From UMGS1781 sp964389545 (GTDB taxonomy: Bacteria > Bacillota > Clostridia > TANB77 > CAG-508), in assembly GCA_964389545.1 (NCBI GenBank), contig CAYMDN010000014.1, positions 1 to 29,244 on the forward strand: a stretch of DNA of 29,244 nt. Direction: 5' to 3'. The position numbers were made by a program, and so were the translations under genes. This document shows, in pieces, positions 1 through 11,511 of the stretch (the stretch's first letter is position 1; each line of letters opens with the position of its first letter). The notes beneath the pieces were generated by a model. The model saw nothing but the letters and a program-made list of their open reading frames with translations. It ran no database searches and had not been told where the DNA came from.

Positions 1-1536
1 ATAGAAGCTAAATCTTTAGATCAATTATTACATCCAATGTTTAATCAAGATAGCTTAAAAGCAGGAAAAGTTATAGGAGAAGCATTACCAGCATCACCAG
101 GAGCTGCTGCAGGTAAAGTAGTATTTACAGCTGAAGAAGCTAAAGAACAAGGAAAAGGTGGAAAAGGCGAAAGAGTTATATTAGTTCGTCTAGAAACAAC
201 ACCAGAAGATATCGAAGGTATGGTTGCTGCTCAAGGTATATTAACAGTTCGTGGTGGTATGACATCACATGCTGCAGTTGTTGCCCGTGGTATGGGAACT
301 TGTTGTGTATCTGGATGTGGAGATATCACAATGAACGAAGAAGAAAAATGGTTTGAACTTGGCGGAAAAAGATATAAAGAAGGAGATTACATTTCATTAG
401 ATGGTACAACAGGAAAAATATATGAAGGAGACATCAAAACAGTTGAAGCTAGTGTTAGTGGAAACTTTGGAAGAATAATGGGATGGGCTGACAAATACAG
501 ACAATTAAAAGTTCGTACAAACGCTGATAATCCAAGAGATACAGCAAACGCTGTTCATCTAGGAGCAGAAGGTATAGGACTTTGCCGTACAGAGCATATG
601 TTCTTTGATGAAGAAAGAATACCAAAAATCAGAAAAATGATTCTTTCTGAAACAGTAGAAGCAAGAGAAGCTGCTTTAAATGAATTAATACCTTTCCAAA
701 AAGGTGACTTTAAAGCTATGTACAAAGAATTAAAAGGTCTTCCAATGACAGTTCGTTATTTAGACCCACCTCTACATGAATTTTTACCAACAGATGAAGA
801 AGACATTAAACAATTAGCTAAAGATATGGGTGTTACAGTAGATCACCTAAAAGCTAAATGTGCTGAATTACACGAATTCAACCCAATGATGGGACATAGA
901 GGATGCCGTTTAGCTGTAACATATCCAGAAATAGCTAAAATGCAAACAAGAGCATTAATGGAAGCTGCTATAGAAGTTAAAGCAGAAGAAGGATATGATA
1001 TCGTTCCAGAAATAATGATTCCATTAGTTGGAGAAAAGAAAGAATTAAAATTCGTAAAAGATGTAGTTATAGAAACAGCAGAATTAGTTAAGAAAGAAAA
1101 AGGATCAAACATGGAATACCACATTGGTACAATGATCGAAATTCCAAGAGCTGCATTACTAGCAAACGAAGTTGCAGAAGAAGCTGAATTCTTCTCATTC
1201 GGTACAAACGACTTAACTCAAATGACATTTGGATTTAGCCGTGATGATGCAGGAAAATTCTTAGATGCATACTACAAATCAAAAATATACGAATCTGACC
1301 CATTTGCTAAATTAGATCAAAATGGAGTTGGACAATTAGTAAAAATGGCTGTAGAAAAAGGACAAGCAACAAGACCTAATATTAAATTAGGAATCTGTGG
1401 AGAACATGGTGGAGATCCATCAAGTGTTGAATTCTGCCACAATGTAGGATTAACATATGTATCATGCTCACCATTTAGAGTTCCAATCGCAAGATTAGCA
1501 GCAGCACAAGCAGCATTAAAAAATCCAAGAAAATAA
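1..1536 (+). CDS. ppdK: Pyruvate, phosphate dikinase, C-terminal part (5' end outside window)
   Basis: Catalyses the reversible conversion of pyruvate, ATP and Pi to PEP, AMP and PPi, a central glycolytic step in many anaerobes. The frame is open from base 1, so the internal Met at 37 is not the start; 511 codons are present against about 870-880 for the family, so the ATP-grasp domain is missing upstream. Seen here: the swivelling phospho-histidine domain with GGMTSHAAVVARGMG, then the PEP/pyruvate TIM barrel with GTNDLTQM, GICGEHGGDPSS and the catalytic-Cys motif YVSCSPFRVPIA. The protein ends shortly after this motif, as expected for PPDK. It is followed by a hairpin at 1554-1574. Arg codons are AGA and CGT, with no in-frame CGG. 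Family assignment is secure. Confidence 0.97.
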   Translation: MEAKSLDQLLHPMFNQDSLKAGKVIGEALPASPGAAAGKVVFTAEEAKEQGKGGKGERVILVRLETTPEDIEGMVAAQGILTVRGGMTSHAAVVARGMGTCCVSGCGDITMNEEEKWFELGGKRYKEGDYISLDGTTGKIYEGDIKTVEASVSGNFGRIMGWADKYRQLKVRTNADNPRDTANAVHLGAEGIGLCRTEHMFFDEERIPKIRKMILSETVEAREAALNELIPFQKGDFKAMYKELKGLPMTVRYLDPPLHEFLPTDEEDIKQLAKDMGVTVDHLKAKCAELHEFNPMMGHRGCRLAVTYPEIAKMQTRALMEAAIEVKAEEGYDIVPEIMIPLVGEKKELKFVKDVVIETAELVKKEKGSNMEYHIGTMIEIPRAALLANEVAEEAEFFSFGTNDLTQMTFGFSRDDAGKFLDAYYKSKIYESDPFAKLDQNGVGQLVKMAVEKGQATRPNIKLGICGEHGGDPSSVEFCHNVGLTYVSCSPFRVPIARLAAAQAALKNPRK

Positions 1537-1553
1537 TTGATTACATAAAATAG

Positions 1554-1580
1554 GGACGAGCGAATAGCTCGTCCTTAAAT
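1554..1580 (+). terminator. Hairpin terminator after ppdK
   Basis: GGACGAGC (1554-1561) pairs with GCTCGTCC (1567-1574) around a GAATA loop. The tail is T/A-rich (TTAAATTTAT) rather than a clean U run, so termination may be moderate. Confidence 0.7.
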
Positions 1581-1602
1581 TTATAAAAAAGGAGAAAGTG
1601 AT

Positions 1603-2163
1603 ATGAGCAAAGCAGTTTGGAAATCAGGGACTTTTGTGTATCCAATTCCCGCAGTAATGGTAAGTTGTGGAGATATGGAAAAGTCAAATATTATAACAGT
1701 AGCATGGACCGGTATATTAAATACGGATCCTGCAACAGTATATATATCAGTAAGACCTCAAAGATATTCAAATCAAATAATAAGAGAAACTGGTGAGTTT
1801 GCAATTAATTTAACTACATCAGAATTAACATATGCAACAGATTGGTGTGGAGTAAAATCAGGAGCAAATGTAGATAAATTTAAAGAGATGAAATTAACAA
1901 AGGAAAAGCTAAACTTCATCAATGCACCAGGGATAAAAGAAAGCCCTGTAACTATAGAATGTAAAGTAAAAGAAGTAAAGAACTTAGGATCACATGATTT
2001 ATTCATAGCAGAAGTATTATCAATAGATGCAGATGAAAAATACATAGATGAAAAAGGAGCATTTGACATATCAAAATGCAATTTAATAGCATATGCAAAT
2101 GGAAAATACTTTGAACTAGGAAAACAGGTAGGAACATTTGGATATTCAGTAAGAAAGAAATAA
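1603..2163 (+). CDS. Flavin reductase-like (FMN-binding split barrel) protein
   Basis: A 186-aa protein of the flavoredoxin/flavin-reductase-like family, which binds FMN in a split beta-barrel and acts as a small NAD(P)H- or ferredoxin-linked flavin oxidoreductase. Typical features are the N-terminal PIPAVMVSCGD strand, the NIITVAWTGILNTDPATVYISV segment contacting flavin, the RYSNQIIRETGEFAINL stretch and a C-terminal GKYFELGK. AGGAG lies just upstream of the ATG at 1603. It stands between the ppdK terminator and the prs promoter, so it is probably monocistronic. The substrate cannot be told from sequence. Confidence 0.88.
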   Translation: MSKAVWKSGTFVYPIPAVMVSCGDMEKSNIITVAWTGILNTDPATVYISVRPQRYSNQIIRETGEFAINLTTSELTYATDWCGVKSGANVDKFKEMKLTKEKLNFINAPGIKESPVTIECKVKEVKNLGSHDLFIAEVLSIDADEKYIDEKGAFDISKCNLIAYANGKYFELGKQVGTFGYSVRKK

Positions 2164-2177
2164 ATTTCTTAATTTTA

Positions 2178-2206
2178 TTGAATTTAATGGCGAAAAATGT
2201 TAAAAT
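2178..2206 (+). promoter_or_regulatory. Promoter for prs
   Basis: TTGAAT (2178-2183), 17-nt spacer, TAAAAT (2201-2206) with an extended -10 TG at 2198-2199. It lies about 50 nt upstream of the prs start. Confidence 0.7.
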
Positions 2207-2255
2207 ATACCTGTGCGAAAATTGAGACATAAAATCTAATTTTAGGAGGAATATC

Positions 2256-3188
2256 ATGAAAGATATTAAGATATTTGCTTGTAACTCAGCAGAAGATTTT
2301 ACTCAAGAAATATGCGATTGTTTAGGATTACCAATGGGAAAAAAAGAATCATTTAAATTTGCCAATGATAACAATTTTGTACAAATATTAGAAACAGTAA
2401 GAGATAAAGATGTTTTTATAGTACAAACAACAAAACCACCAGTAAATGAAAGGATTATGGAACTATTAATTACAATAGAAGCGGTAAGAAGAGCATCAGC
2501 AGAGAGAATTACAGTTGTTTTACCATATTTTATGTACTCAAGATCAGATAAAAAAGACCAACCACGTGTACCAGTTACGGCAAAACTATTTGCAACATTA
2601 CTAGAAGCAGCAGGAGCAGATAGAGTAATAACATGTGATTTACACAATTCAGCAATACAAGCGTATTTTGATATAAGTTGTGATAGATTAACAGCAAAAC
2701 ATTTACTAGAAAAATATTTTAAAGCTAAAAATTTAAAAGATATTGTAGTAGTTGCAACAGATGCAGGAAGCTCAAAGAAAGCATATAAATATTCACATTT
2801 CTTTAACTGTCCATTAGCATTAATAGATAAGAGAAGAGAAGATAACAATGATAGAGCCGTAGCAACAAATATTATAGGAGATATAAAAGGAAAAACCGCC
2901 TTAATATTTGATGATGAAGTAAGTACAGCAGGAACATTAGTGGAAGCAGCAAATATACTTAAAGAACAGGGAGCAAAAGAAATATATGCAGGAGCAGCAC
3001 ATGGAGTTCTAGTTGGACCAGCTATAGAAAGAATTCAAAATTCACCAATAAAAGAACTTGTAGTTACAAATACTATTCCAATTGAACAAGANNNNNNNNN
3101 NGTATCAATAGCTCCATTATTTGCAGAAGCAATTAAGAGAATTAATGAATCCGCACCACTTGGAGATTTGTTTGAATATGATAAATAA
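2256..3188 (+). CDS. prs: Ribose-phosphate pyrophosphokinase (PRPP synthetase), interrupted by an assembly gap
   Basis: Makes PRPP from ribose 5-phosphate and ATP for nucleotide, His and Trp synthesis. AGGAGG precedes the ATG at 2256. Motifs: the ATP/Mg segment with DKKDQPRVP, the catalytic region with DLHNSAIQAYFDI, and the PRPP-binding loop DDEVSTAGTL (canonical DDMIDTAGTL), then HGVLVGPAIERI and VVTNTIPIEQ. It is a divergent paralogue type: the flexible loop and the region after TDAGSSKKA differ from classical Prs. A run of ten N at 3092-3101 falls between TNTIPIEQ and VSIAPLFAEAI. The nominal frame is kept, but this loop is usually about six residues longer, so the true gap is probably longer than ten bases. 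A strong terminator follows. Confidence 0.93.
   Translation: MKDIKIFACNSAEDFTQEICDCLGLPMGKKESFKFANDNNFVQILETVRDKDVFIVQTTKPPVNERIMELLITIEAVRRASAERITVVLPYFMYSRSDKKDQPRVPVTAKLFATLLEAAGADRVITCDLHNSAIQAYFDISCDRLTAKHLLEKYFKAKNLKDIVVVATDAGSSKKAYKYSHFFNCPLALIDKRREDNNDRAVATNIIGDIKGKTALIFDDEVSTAGTLVEAANILKEQGAKEIYAGAAHGVLVGPAIERIQNSPIKELVVTNTIPIEQXXXXVSIAPLFAEAIKRINESAPLGDLFEYDK
3092..3101. other. Assembly gap (10 N)
   Basis: Ten consecutive N inside prs. Ten is a common placeholder length and, from the protein family, probably not the true size. Confidence 0.99.
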
Positions 3189-3201
3189 AAAAATATATAT
3201 T

Positions 3202-3230
3202 AAGAACGAGGCTTTTCTCGTTCTTTTTTT
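3202..3230 (+). terminator. Rho-independent terminator of prs
   Basis: AAGAACGAG (3202-3210) and CTCGTTCTT (3217-3225) form a perfect 9-bp stem around GCTTTT, followed by a T run to 3230. Confidence 0.92.
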
Positions 3231-3347
3231 ATTTTGGGTAATAAAAATTGTTAAATGACCGTATTCATATTGCAATATTAATGAATAAAAGCAGAGTTCA
3301 TGGTAAAAATAAGTATTAAAAATACCTATTTTTAGGAGTGAAGTGCT

Positions 3348-6300
3348 GTGTCAAATCATGATAGATATATTAGCATAAAGGGAATTCTTTTAAATAAAGA
3401 GCAAATTCAAGAATATATGAGAAAATTTGCGCTTAATTATGAAATAAAGGATAAAACATCAAAAGCAACATACCCAATGAAAAGGGTTAATGAAAATTTA
3501 AAATATATAGAAAAAACTTATAATTTATTAAATAATCATATAAAAAGAAATATTAATATTTATTCAGCTGGAGAATGGCTTTTAGATAACTATTACATTA
3601 TCGAAGAAACAGTTCAGAGGATATCCTCAACATTATCTTTAAAAAAGTACAAAAAGTTTTGCAGTATTGCAAACGGAGAATATAAAGATTTTGCAAGGAT
3701 ATATGCACTAACAGCAGAAATTGTAGCTGCAACAGATGGAGAAATTAATGAAGAAATACTAAAATGTAGTTTGCTTTCTTATGAACAGGAAAAAAGCTTA
3801 AATATGGAGGAAATATGGGATTTACCAATATTTTTAGATATAGCACTTATAGAAAATATTAGAAGAGTTTGCGAAAAAATATATATAAATCAAATACAAA
3901 AAGATAAGGTCGAAAATATAGTAGACAGACTAATTGAAAAGAAAGAGGTATCTAAAAAAACATATAAACTAAGCAAAGATGAGACGAATATATATTCAAA
4001 TAAAAGATACTCGTTTATTGAGTATATGTCATATAAACTAAAAAAATATGGGAAGCAGGCAATTAGTTATTTAGATATATTAGAGCAAGAAGTAAATAAA
4101 ACGGGAATAACAATATCAGAGGCAATAAAAAAAGAACATTATGATATGGCGGTACAAAAAGTTACAATGGGAAAATGCATAACGAGTTTAAGAGAAATAA
4201 ACAGAATAAGCTTTTTAAATATATTTGAAGAAATTAACGGAGTAGAAGAGATATTAAAGTGTGATCCATCAAACATATATGAAAATATGGATTACAAAAC
4301 AAAAGAGAACTATAGAAATGTTATAAAACAGCTATCTGAAAAAAGTAAAATTTCAGAGATATATATTGCTAAAAAAGTGCTTGAAATTGCGCAAAATTCA
4401 AGAGACAGCAAAAAACGACATATAGGATATTACATTATTTCCGACGGATTAAAGATATTACAAAGAGAGTTAGGAATTAAAACTAAAAGAGAAAAAGATA
4501 AATCAAAAGAATATATATTGTCAGTATTCTGCATTACAACATTATTAACAATGTTTTTAAGTATATATATTTACAACAGAACAAATGTATTTATAGCGAT
4601 AATTACTGGAATACTAGCGTTAATACCAATTTCAGAAATTTACATCCAGATACTCAATTATATACTTATAAAGACACAAAAGCCAAAAGCATTACCTAAA
4701 CTAGATTTTGAATATGGTATACCAAAGGAATATAGCACAATAGTAGTTATCCCAACAATTATAAACAGTGCAGATAAAGTTAAGGAATTATTTAAAAAAT
4801 TAGAAGTGTACTATCTAGCAAATAAAAGTGAAAATCTATATTTGGCACTACTTGGAGATTGCACTGCATCTAAAAATGTTGGAGAACCATTTGACGAGAA
4901 ATTAATAGAAATAGGTAAAACAGAAGCAGAAAGATTAAATAATAAATATGGAGAAAAAAAGTTTAGCTTTCTCTACAGAAAAAGAACTTGGAGTTTTGGA
5001 GAACACTGTTATTTAGGTTGGGAAAGAAAAAGAGGATTACTATGTGAGCTTAACGAGTACCTAGTAAATGGAGTTGACAAATTTAGGATAAATACTTTAG
5101 ATAGAACTATAAATGTAAAGTATGTAATTACACTGGATGCTGATACAAATCTTGTACTAGACACAGCTAAGGAACTAGTTGGAACAATGGCACATATATT
5201 AAATAAGCCAGTATTATCAAGGAATGAAGATGTAGTTATAGATGGACATGCATTAATACAACCAAGAGTTGGAATAGATTTGATTTCAAGTAAGAAGAGT
5301 ATGTTTACAAAAATATATGCTGGTTCAGGTGGAACAGACTTATATGCAAATGCCATTTCAGATGTTTATCAAGATAGTTTTGATGAGGGGATTTTTACAG
5401 GAAAAGGAATATATGATTTAGAAATTTTCCATAAGCTGTTATCAAAAGAAATACCAGAAAACAAAGTTCTGAGTCATGATTTATTAGAAGGAAGCTATTT
5501 AAGATGTGGACTTGCAAGTGATATCCTTTTACTGGATGGAACGCCATTCAAATACAGTAGTTATATGTCAAGACTACACAGATGGACAAGGGGAGATTGG
5601 CAAATTGCAGGTTGGTTAAAAAGAATTATAAAAATAAAAGATGGTACTAAAAAGATAAATCCATTAAATCTGCTATCAAAATTCAAAATATTTGATAATT
5701 TAAGACGAAGCTTAGTTCCAATAGCAACATCATTATTAATTGTATTTTTGATGCTAAATTGTGCGATATGGAATACATTTATATGGGAATTAGGTTTACT
5801 TGCTGTAATTGCATATATTATGCCAACAATACTAGACTGCATTAATTATATTGTATTCAAAAAAAATGTTAATGCAAATTTTATATCAGCGCACAAAAAT
5901 AGTATAAAAATTATTAGTGGAATTAAAGCGAGCATATATAGGGCTGTTCTTGAAATATGCTTTTTGCCATATAAAGCATATATAATGGCAAATGCAATTA
6001 TAAAAACAATTTATAGATTAAATGTTTCAAAACAGAATCTATTAGAATGGGTAACATCTGAAGATGCAGAGAAACAGAGTAAAAATAGTCTAGGCAGTTA
6101 TTATAGCAACATGTCTGTAAACTTACTTTTTGGCATACTTATGCTATTAACAGGTGTAAGCTATTCTAATATTCTTTTTATAGTTTTAGGGGATATGTTT
6201 TTAATAGGACCATTCTTAGCATATTATATTAGTCAGGAATATAAAGAAAAGCAAGATATACCAGAAAGAGAAAAAAAATATTTAACGAAAATAGGAAAAA

Positions 6301-9300
6301 AGACATGGGCTTTTTTTAGTGATAATATTAACGAAACAAATAATTTTATCCCACCAGATAATTATCAAGAAGATAGAAGAGAAAAAATTGCACATAGAAC
6401 ATCTCCAACTAATATTGGATTGGGATTATTAGCAGTTTGTTCGGCATATGATTTAGGATATATCAATTTAGAGAATTGCTTAGATTTACTAAACAAGATG
6501 ATGGAAACAATAGGCAAACTTTCTAAATGGGAAGGACATTTATATAATTGGTATAATACAAAAACATTAGAGCCACTTACACCAAGATATATATCAACCG
6601 TAGATAGTGGAAATTTTATACGGATATTTATATACTTTAAAAAGTTTTCTATTAGGAATAAATAATGAAAAAGCTAATAATCTTATAGAAATTATAGAAA
6701 ATATAGTAAAGAATACTAACTTCAGCATTTTATATGATTATAAGAAAAAGATTTTTTCTATTGGATTTAATGTTGAAGAAAATAAACTTACAGATTCATA
6801 CTATGATTTATTAGCTTCAGAAGCTAGACAAGCTAGTTTAATTGCAATAGCAAAAAAAGATGTTCCAGCAAAACATTGGAACAACTTGAGTCGAACATTG
6901 ACAACACTAAACCATTATAAAGGGCTAATATCATGGTCTGGAACAGCATTTGAGTATTTAATGCCAAATATAAATATAAAAAGTTATAATGGTAGTCTAT
7001 TAGACGAATCATGTAGATTTATGGTAATGAGCCAAAAAGAATATGCTCAAAAATTAGGGATACCATGGGGAATGTCTGAAGCGGCATTTAATTTAAAAGA
7101 CTTAAATAACAATTATCAGTATAAGGCATTTGGAATACCTTGGCTTGGACTAAAGAGAGGGCTTGAAGAAGATATGGTAATATCACCATATGCAGTTTTC
7201 CTAAGTATGAGATACAACATAAAAGATGCTATAAATAATTTAAAACAATTAGAAAGATGCGGAATGGTTGACAAATATGGATTTTATGAATCAATAGACT
7301 ATACAATGCCAAGACTTAGATATGGAAAAATGTATGAACCTGTAAAAACATATATGGCACACCATCAGGGACTTATATTACTATCAATAAACAACTTAAT
7401 AAATAATGATATTTTGGTGAAAAGATTTAGCAATAATCCAGAAATAGAAGCAATAGATATATTGTTACAAGAAAGAATGCCAGAAAAGGCAATAATAACA
7501 AAAGAGAAAAAAGAAAAAGTTCAGAAATTAAAAATGAAGAACTATGATAACTACACAGAAAAAATATATTCAAACACAAATAGTAGTTTAAATGAATGCA
7601 ATGTAATTTCAAATGGAGAGTATACGGTTGTTAGTAAAATAGATGGAACAGGATATAGCAAATACAAAGATATATTAGTAAATAGATATAAAGAAACTGC
7701 TGATTACAAACAAGGAATATTCTTTTATGTAAAAAATTTGAATAATAAACAAACATGGATGAATATTCCAAATAATAATGGACAGGTAATATTTGCTCCA
7801 GATAAAACAGTTTTTATACGAAGAGAAGGGAATATAGAAACCAAAACAAAAGTAGTAATAGCACCAGAAGATTCTATAGAAATAAGAAGTTTAGAGATAA
7901 AAAACATTGGAAATAATGAAGAAATACTTGAAGTAACAAGCTTTTTTGAACCAGTATTATCAACAGATATACAAGATTATTCTCATATGGTATTTAATAA
8001 TTTATTTCTTGCATTTAAGAAAGCAAATGATGAAAGTATTATTGTAAAAAGAAAGAAAAGGGGAGAAAATCAAAGAGATATATACTTGGGGGTTAACTTA
8101 TATACAGAAAGCGAAATTATTGGTGATACTGAATACGAAATTGACAAAGAAAAATTCATGGGAAGAGGAAACTTTGTATTTCCAGAAAGTATCAATAACT
8201 CTAGTCCATATTCAAAACAAATAAAGTTAGTAACTGATCCAGGAATAGCTATAAAAAAGACCATAAAATTAAAATCAAATGAAACTGTAAAATTGAATTT
8301 AATTATATGTATTTCATCTGATGAAGAATATGTAAATAGCAAATTACAAGAATATACAAATAATAGCAACATTGAGAAAACGATAGAGTTATCCAAGGCA
8401 CAAACAGAAGCGGAAAATATATATTTAGGATTAACTGGAAAAGAAATAGAAATTTATCAAAAGATACTATCATATTTAATTTTTCAAAATCCAATGAAAA
8501 AAGCAACATTAAAAGAGTTACCTCAAAGAACCTATAGTCAAAGTGAATTGTGGAAGTATGGTATATCTGGAGATTTACCAATATTACTAGTAAGAATTAA
8601 AGATGTAAGTGATATTGATGTTATAGAAGAATGCTTAAAGGCTATAGAATTTTTCAGAGCTAAGAATATAAAAGTTGATTTAGTCATTTTAAATGAAGAA
8701 AAAAGCATATATGAAAATTATATGAAATTTGAAATAGAAGATATTATACAAAACAAGCAATTATCATATTTACGAAATATATTTGGTGGTATTTTTGTTA
8801 TAAATAAAAAGGAGATTGCACAAAGAGATATAGACTTATTAAGATTTAGAGCAAATTTAGAATTAAATGCTAGCTTTGGTAATATAGAAACACAAATAAA
8901 AGATATGGAATCAAGCTATTTGGAAACTGTGCAAAATGTACAAGAAAAAAAGAATGAATTAATCTTGATAGAAAATAAGGAAGAAAAATTATTATCTGAA
9001 GATTACAAGGAACTTAAATATTATAATGATTATGGTGGATTCACAAAAGACGGATTAGAATATAAAATGAAAATAGACAAAGAAAATAAATTACCAACTG
9101 TATGGAGTATGTTACTGGCAAATCCAAAGTTTGGAACGATTGTAACGCAGAATCTTGGAGGGTATACATGGAATGAAAACAGTAGGCTTAATAGAATAAG
9201 TGCATGGAACAATAGCCCAAGTGTTGATATACCATCAGAAATAATCTATATAAAAGATAAAAAAACCGATGAGTTTTGGAGTCTATCAGCAAATATAAAT

Positions 9301-11400
9301 CAAAAGAAACAAGAATATCACTTAACTTACGGTTTTGGATATGTTGACCTGAGAACTATAAAAGATGAGATATTGCATGAATTAGAAGTATTTGTACCTA
9401 ATGATGATAGAGTTAAAATAAATATTCTAAAATTAACAAATACTTCATCAGATAAAAAAATGCTAAAATTATTATACTATGTGAAACCAGTATTAGGAGA
9501 AGACGAGATAAAAACAAATGGATATATAAAAGTAGATAAAGAAAATAATATAATTACAGCACAAAATATGTATACCGATGAATTTAAGGACAGAGTAGTT
9601 TATTGCAGTAGCAACGAAAAGATAAAATCATTTACAGGAAGTAAAATAGAATTCATGGACAAAAAAGAAATAAATAATCCAGGAGCGATGAATTATGCAT
9701 ATTTAGGAAATCAAAGTGGTTTAGGAGAAAGCTCATGTATAGCAATGGAATTGGAAATAGAATTAGAACCATTTGAAACTAAAGAATTAGTATTATTGTT
9801 AGGGGAAGAAAGAAACGCATTGGACGCAAAAAATATAGCATATAAATACTCTAAAGTATCAAATTGTAGAACAGAATTAAACGAAGTAAAAAGATATTGG
9901 TATGAACTATTAACACGTATACAAGTAAAAACTCCACTAGAATCTATGAATTTAATGTTGAATGGATGGATAACATATCAAACAATAACATCAAGACTTT
10001 GGGGAAAGAGTGGATATTATCAATCAGGTGGAGCAACAGGATTTAGAGATCAGCTACAAGATACTCTAGGAATTAAATATATTGATGCGAATTTGATGAA
10101 AGATCAAATTATTATGCAATCTAAACATCAATTTATAGAAGGAGATGTAGAACATTGGTGGCATGAGGAGACAAATAAAGGAATAAGAACTAGATTTTCA
10201 GATGACTTCTTATGGTTAGTATACACAATTTGTGAGTATATAGAATATACGGGAGATATGAGCATTTTAGAAGAGGAAACACAATATTTACAAGGTGAGA
10301 ATTTGGCAGATGGTGTAGATGAAAAATATGATTTATATACTGCATCAGAACAAAAAGGCACGATATATGAACATTGTATCAAGGCAATAGAACGTGGAAT
10401 GAATTTTGGAGAAAATGGACTACCTAAAATTGGTTCAGGAGATTGGAACGACGGACTAAATACTATAGGAAATAAAAATAAAGGAGAAAGTGTATGGCTA
10501 GGATTCTTTATATTTGATATCTTAGAAAAATTTATACCAATTATAAAGCAAAAGGGAGATAAAGAAAGAGCAAAAAAATATTGTGATATACAAGAAAAAT
10601 TAAAGAAAGCATTAAATACATCAGGTTGGGATGGTAGATGGTTTAGAAGAGCATATACAGATGATGGAGAGCCAGTAGGTAGTATAGAAAATGAAGAATG
10701 TAGAATAGACAATATATCACAAAGTTGGGGAGTAATATCAGGAGCAGCTGATAATGATAAAAAATATATATCAATGGAAAGCCTTGAAAATCACTTAATA
10801 GATAAAGAAAAAGGCATAATCAAATTGTTAGACCCACCATTTGAAAAAACTAAAATCGAACCAGGATATATAAAATCATATTTACCAGGTGTTAGAGAAA
10901 ATGGAGGACAATACACACATGCAGCAATGTGGGCGATAATGGCATTTGCAAGACTTGGATTTGGAGATAAAGCAATAGAATATTATAGAATGGTAAATCC
11001 AATAGAACACTCTCGTACAAAGGAAACGGCACTAAAATACAAAGTAGAACCATATGTAATAGCAGCTGATATTTATGGTGCAGAAAGTCTAGCAGGACGA
11101 GGAGGGTGGACATGGTATACAGGTTCAAGTAGTTGGTTTTATAAAGTAGGCATAGAAGAAATACTAGGATTAAAAATAAAAAATGGAATACTAAAAATAG
11201 AACCATGTATATCAAAAGAATGGAAAGAATACAGTATACGATATAGATACAAAAACAGTATATATAACATTAAAGTAAAAAATGAAAACGGAAAAAATAC
11301 AGGGGTAAAGAAATTTACTGTAAATGGAATAGAAGTGCCAGAAAAAGAAATAAAGCTAAATGGAGAAGATTATACCTATGAAATAGAAATAGAGATGTAA
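3348..11400 (+). CDS. Cyclic beta-1,2-glucan synthase (GT84 + glycoamylase-like + GH94), one +1 frameshift at CGG
   Basis: A giant membrane enzyme of the NdvB/Cgs family that polymerises glucose from UDP-glucose and cyclises and trims beta-1,2-glucan. GTG start at 3348 with AGGAG at 3334-3338. The zero frame runs to a stop at 6663-6665; the second frame covers about 6607-11400. Skipping C6621 joins them into about 2,683 aa, the family's usual size. Domains in the joined protein: N-terminal helical region; TM segments about 387-440; GT core about 465-760 with VVIPTI, DAD in VITLDADTNL and RLHRWTRGDWQ; TM segments about 790-828 and 921-963; the VDSGN-x-GYL junction; glycoamylase-like domain about 1197-1290 (LGIPWGMSEAAF); C-terminal GH94-like phosphorylase domain with GDWNDG near 2364-2369, then GQYTHAAMWA and GGWTWYTGSSSW. 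Apart from this one break it looks intact. Product chemistry is inferred from domain order. Confidence 0.9.
6621..6623 (+). other. In-frame CGG at +1 frameshift site 1 (cyclic glucan synthase)
   Basis: Zero frame reads AAT TTT ATA CGG ATA and stops at 6663-6665. Reading GGA from 6622 gives VDSGN-F-I-GYLYTLK, matching the family's VDSGN-x-x-GYL junction. It is the only in-frame CGG among about 2,680 codons of this gene. Confidence 0.8.
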
Positions 11401-11411
11401 GTTATGATAAG

Positions 11412-11447
11412 TGGGGACATGACTATTGAAAAATAGAATTGTCCCCA
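11412..11447 (+). terminator. Imperfect hairpin after the glucan synthase (weak terminator or small repeat)
   Basis: TGGGGACA (11412-11419) pairs with TGTCCCCA (11440-11447); inside, CTATT (11423-11427) pairs with AATAG (11432-11436). There is no U run after it, so a Rho-independent role is uncertain. Its 3' arm abuts the next promoter. Confidence 0.5.
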
Positions 11448-11476
11448 TTGAAAAAAATGGAAAATAGAAGTATAAT
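11448..11476 (+). promoter_or_regulatory. Promoter for the ABC-2 exporter operon
   Basis: TTGAAA (11448-11453), 17-nt spacer, TATAAT (11471-11476), placed about 36 nt upstream of the chosen start codon. Confidence 0.8.
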
Positions 11477-11511
11477 ATTAAAGTAAATTTATTTTTATGA
11501 AGGAGGCAAAA

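Noticed and set aside
10128..10712. Long minus-strand open frame inside the glucan synthase
   Set aside because: It is the antisense shadow of the conserved GH94 domain, with no ribosome binding site and no family features.
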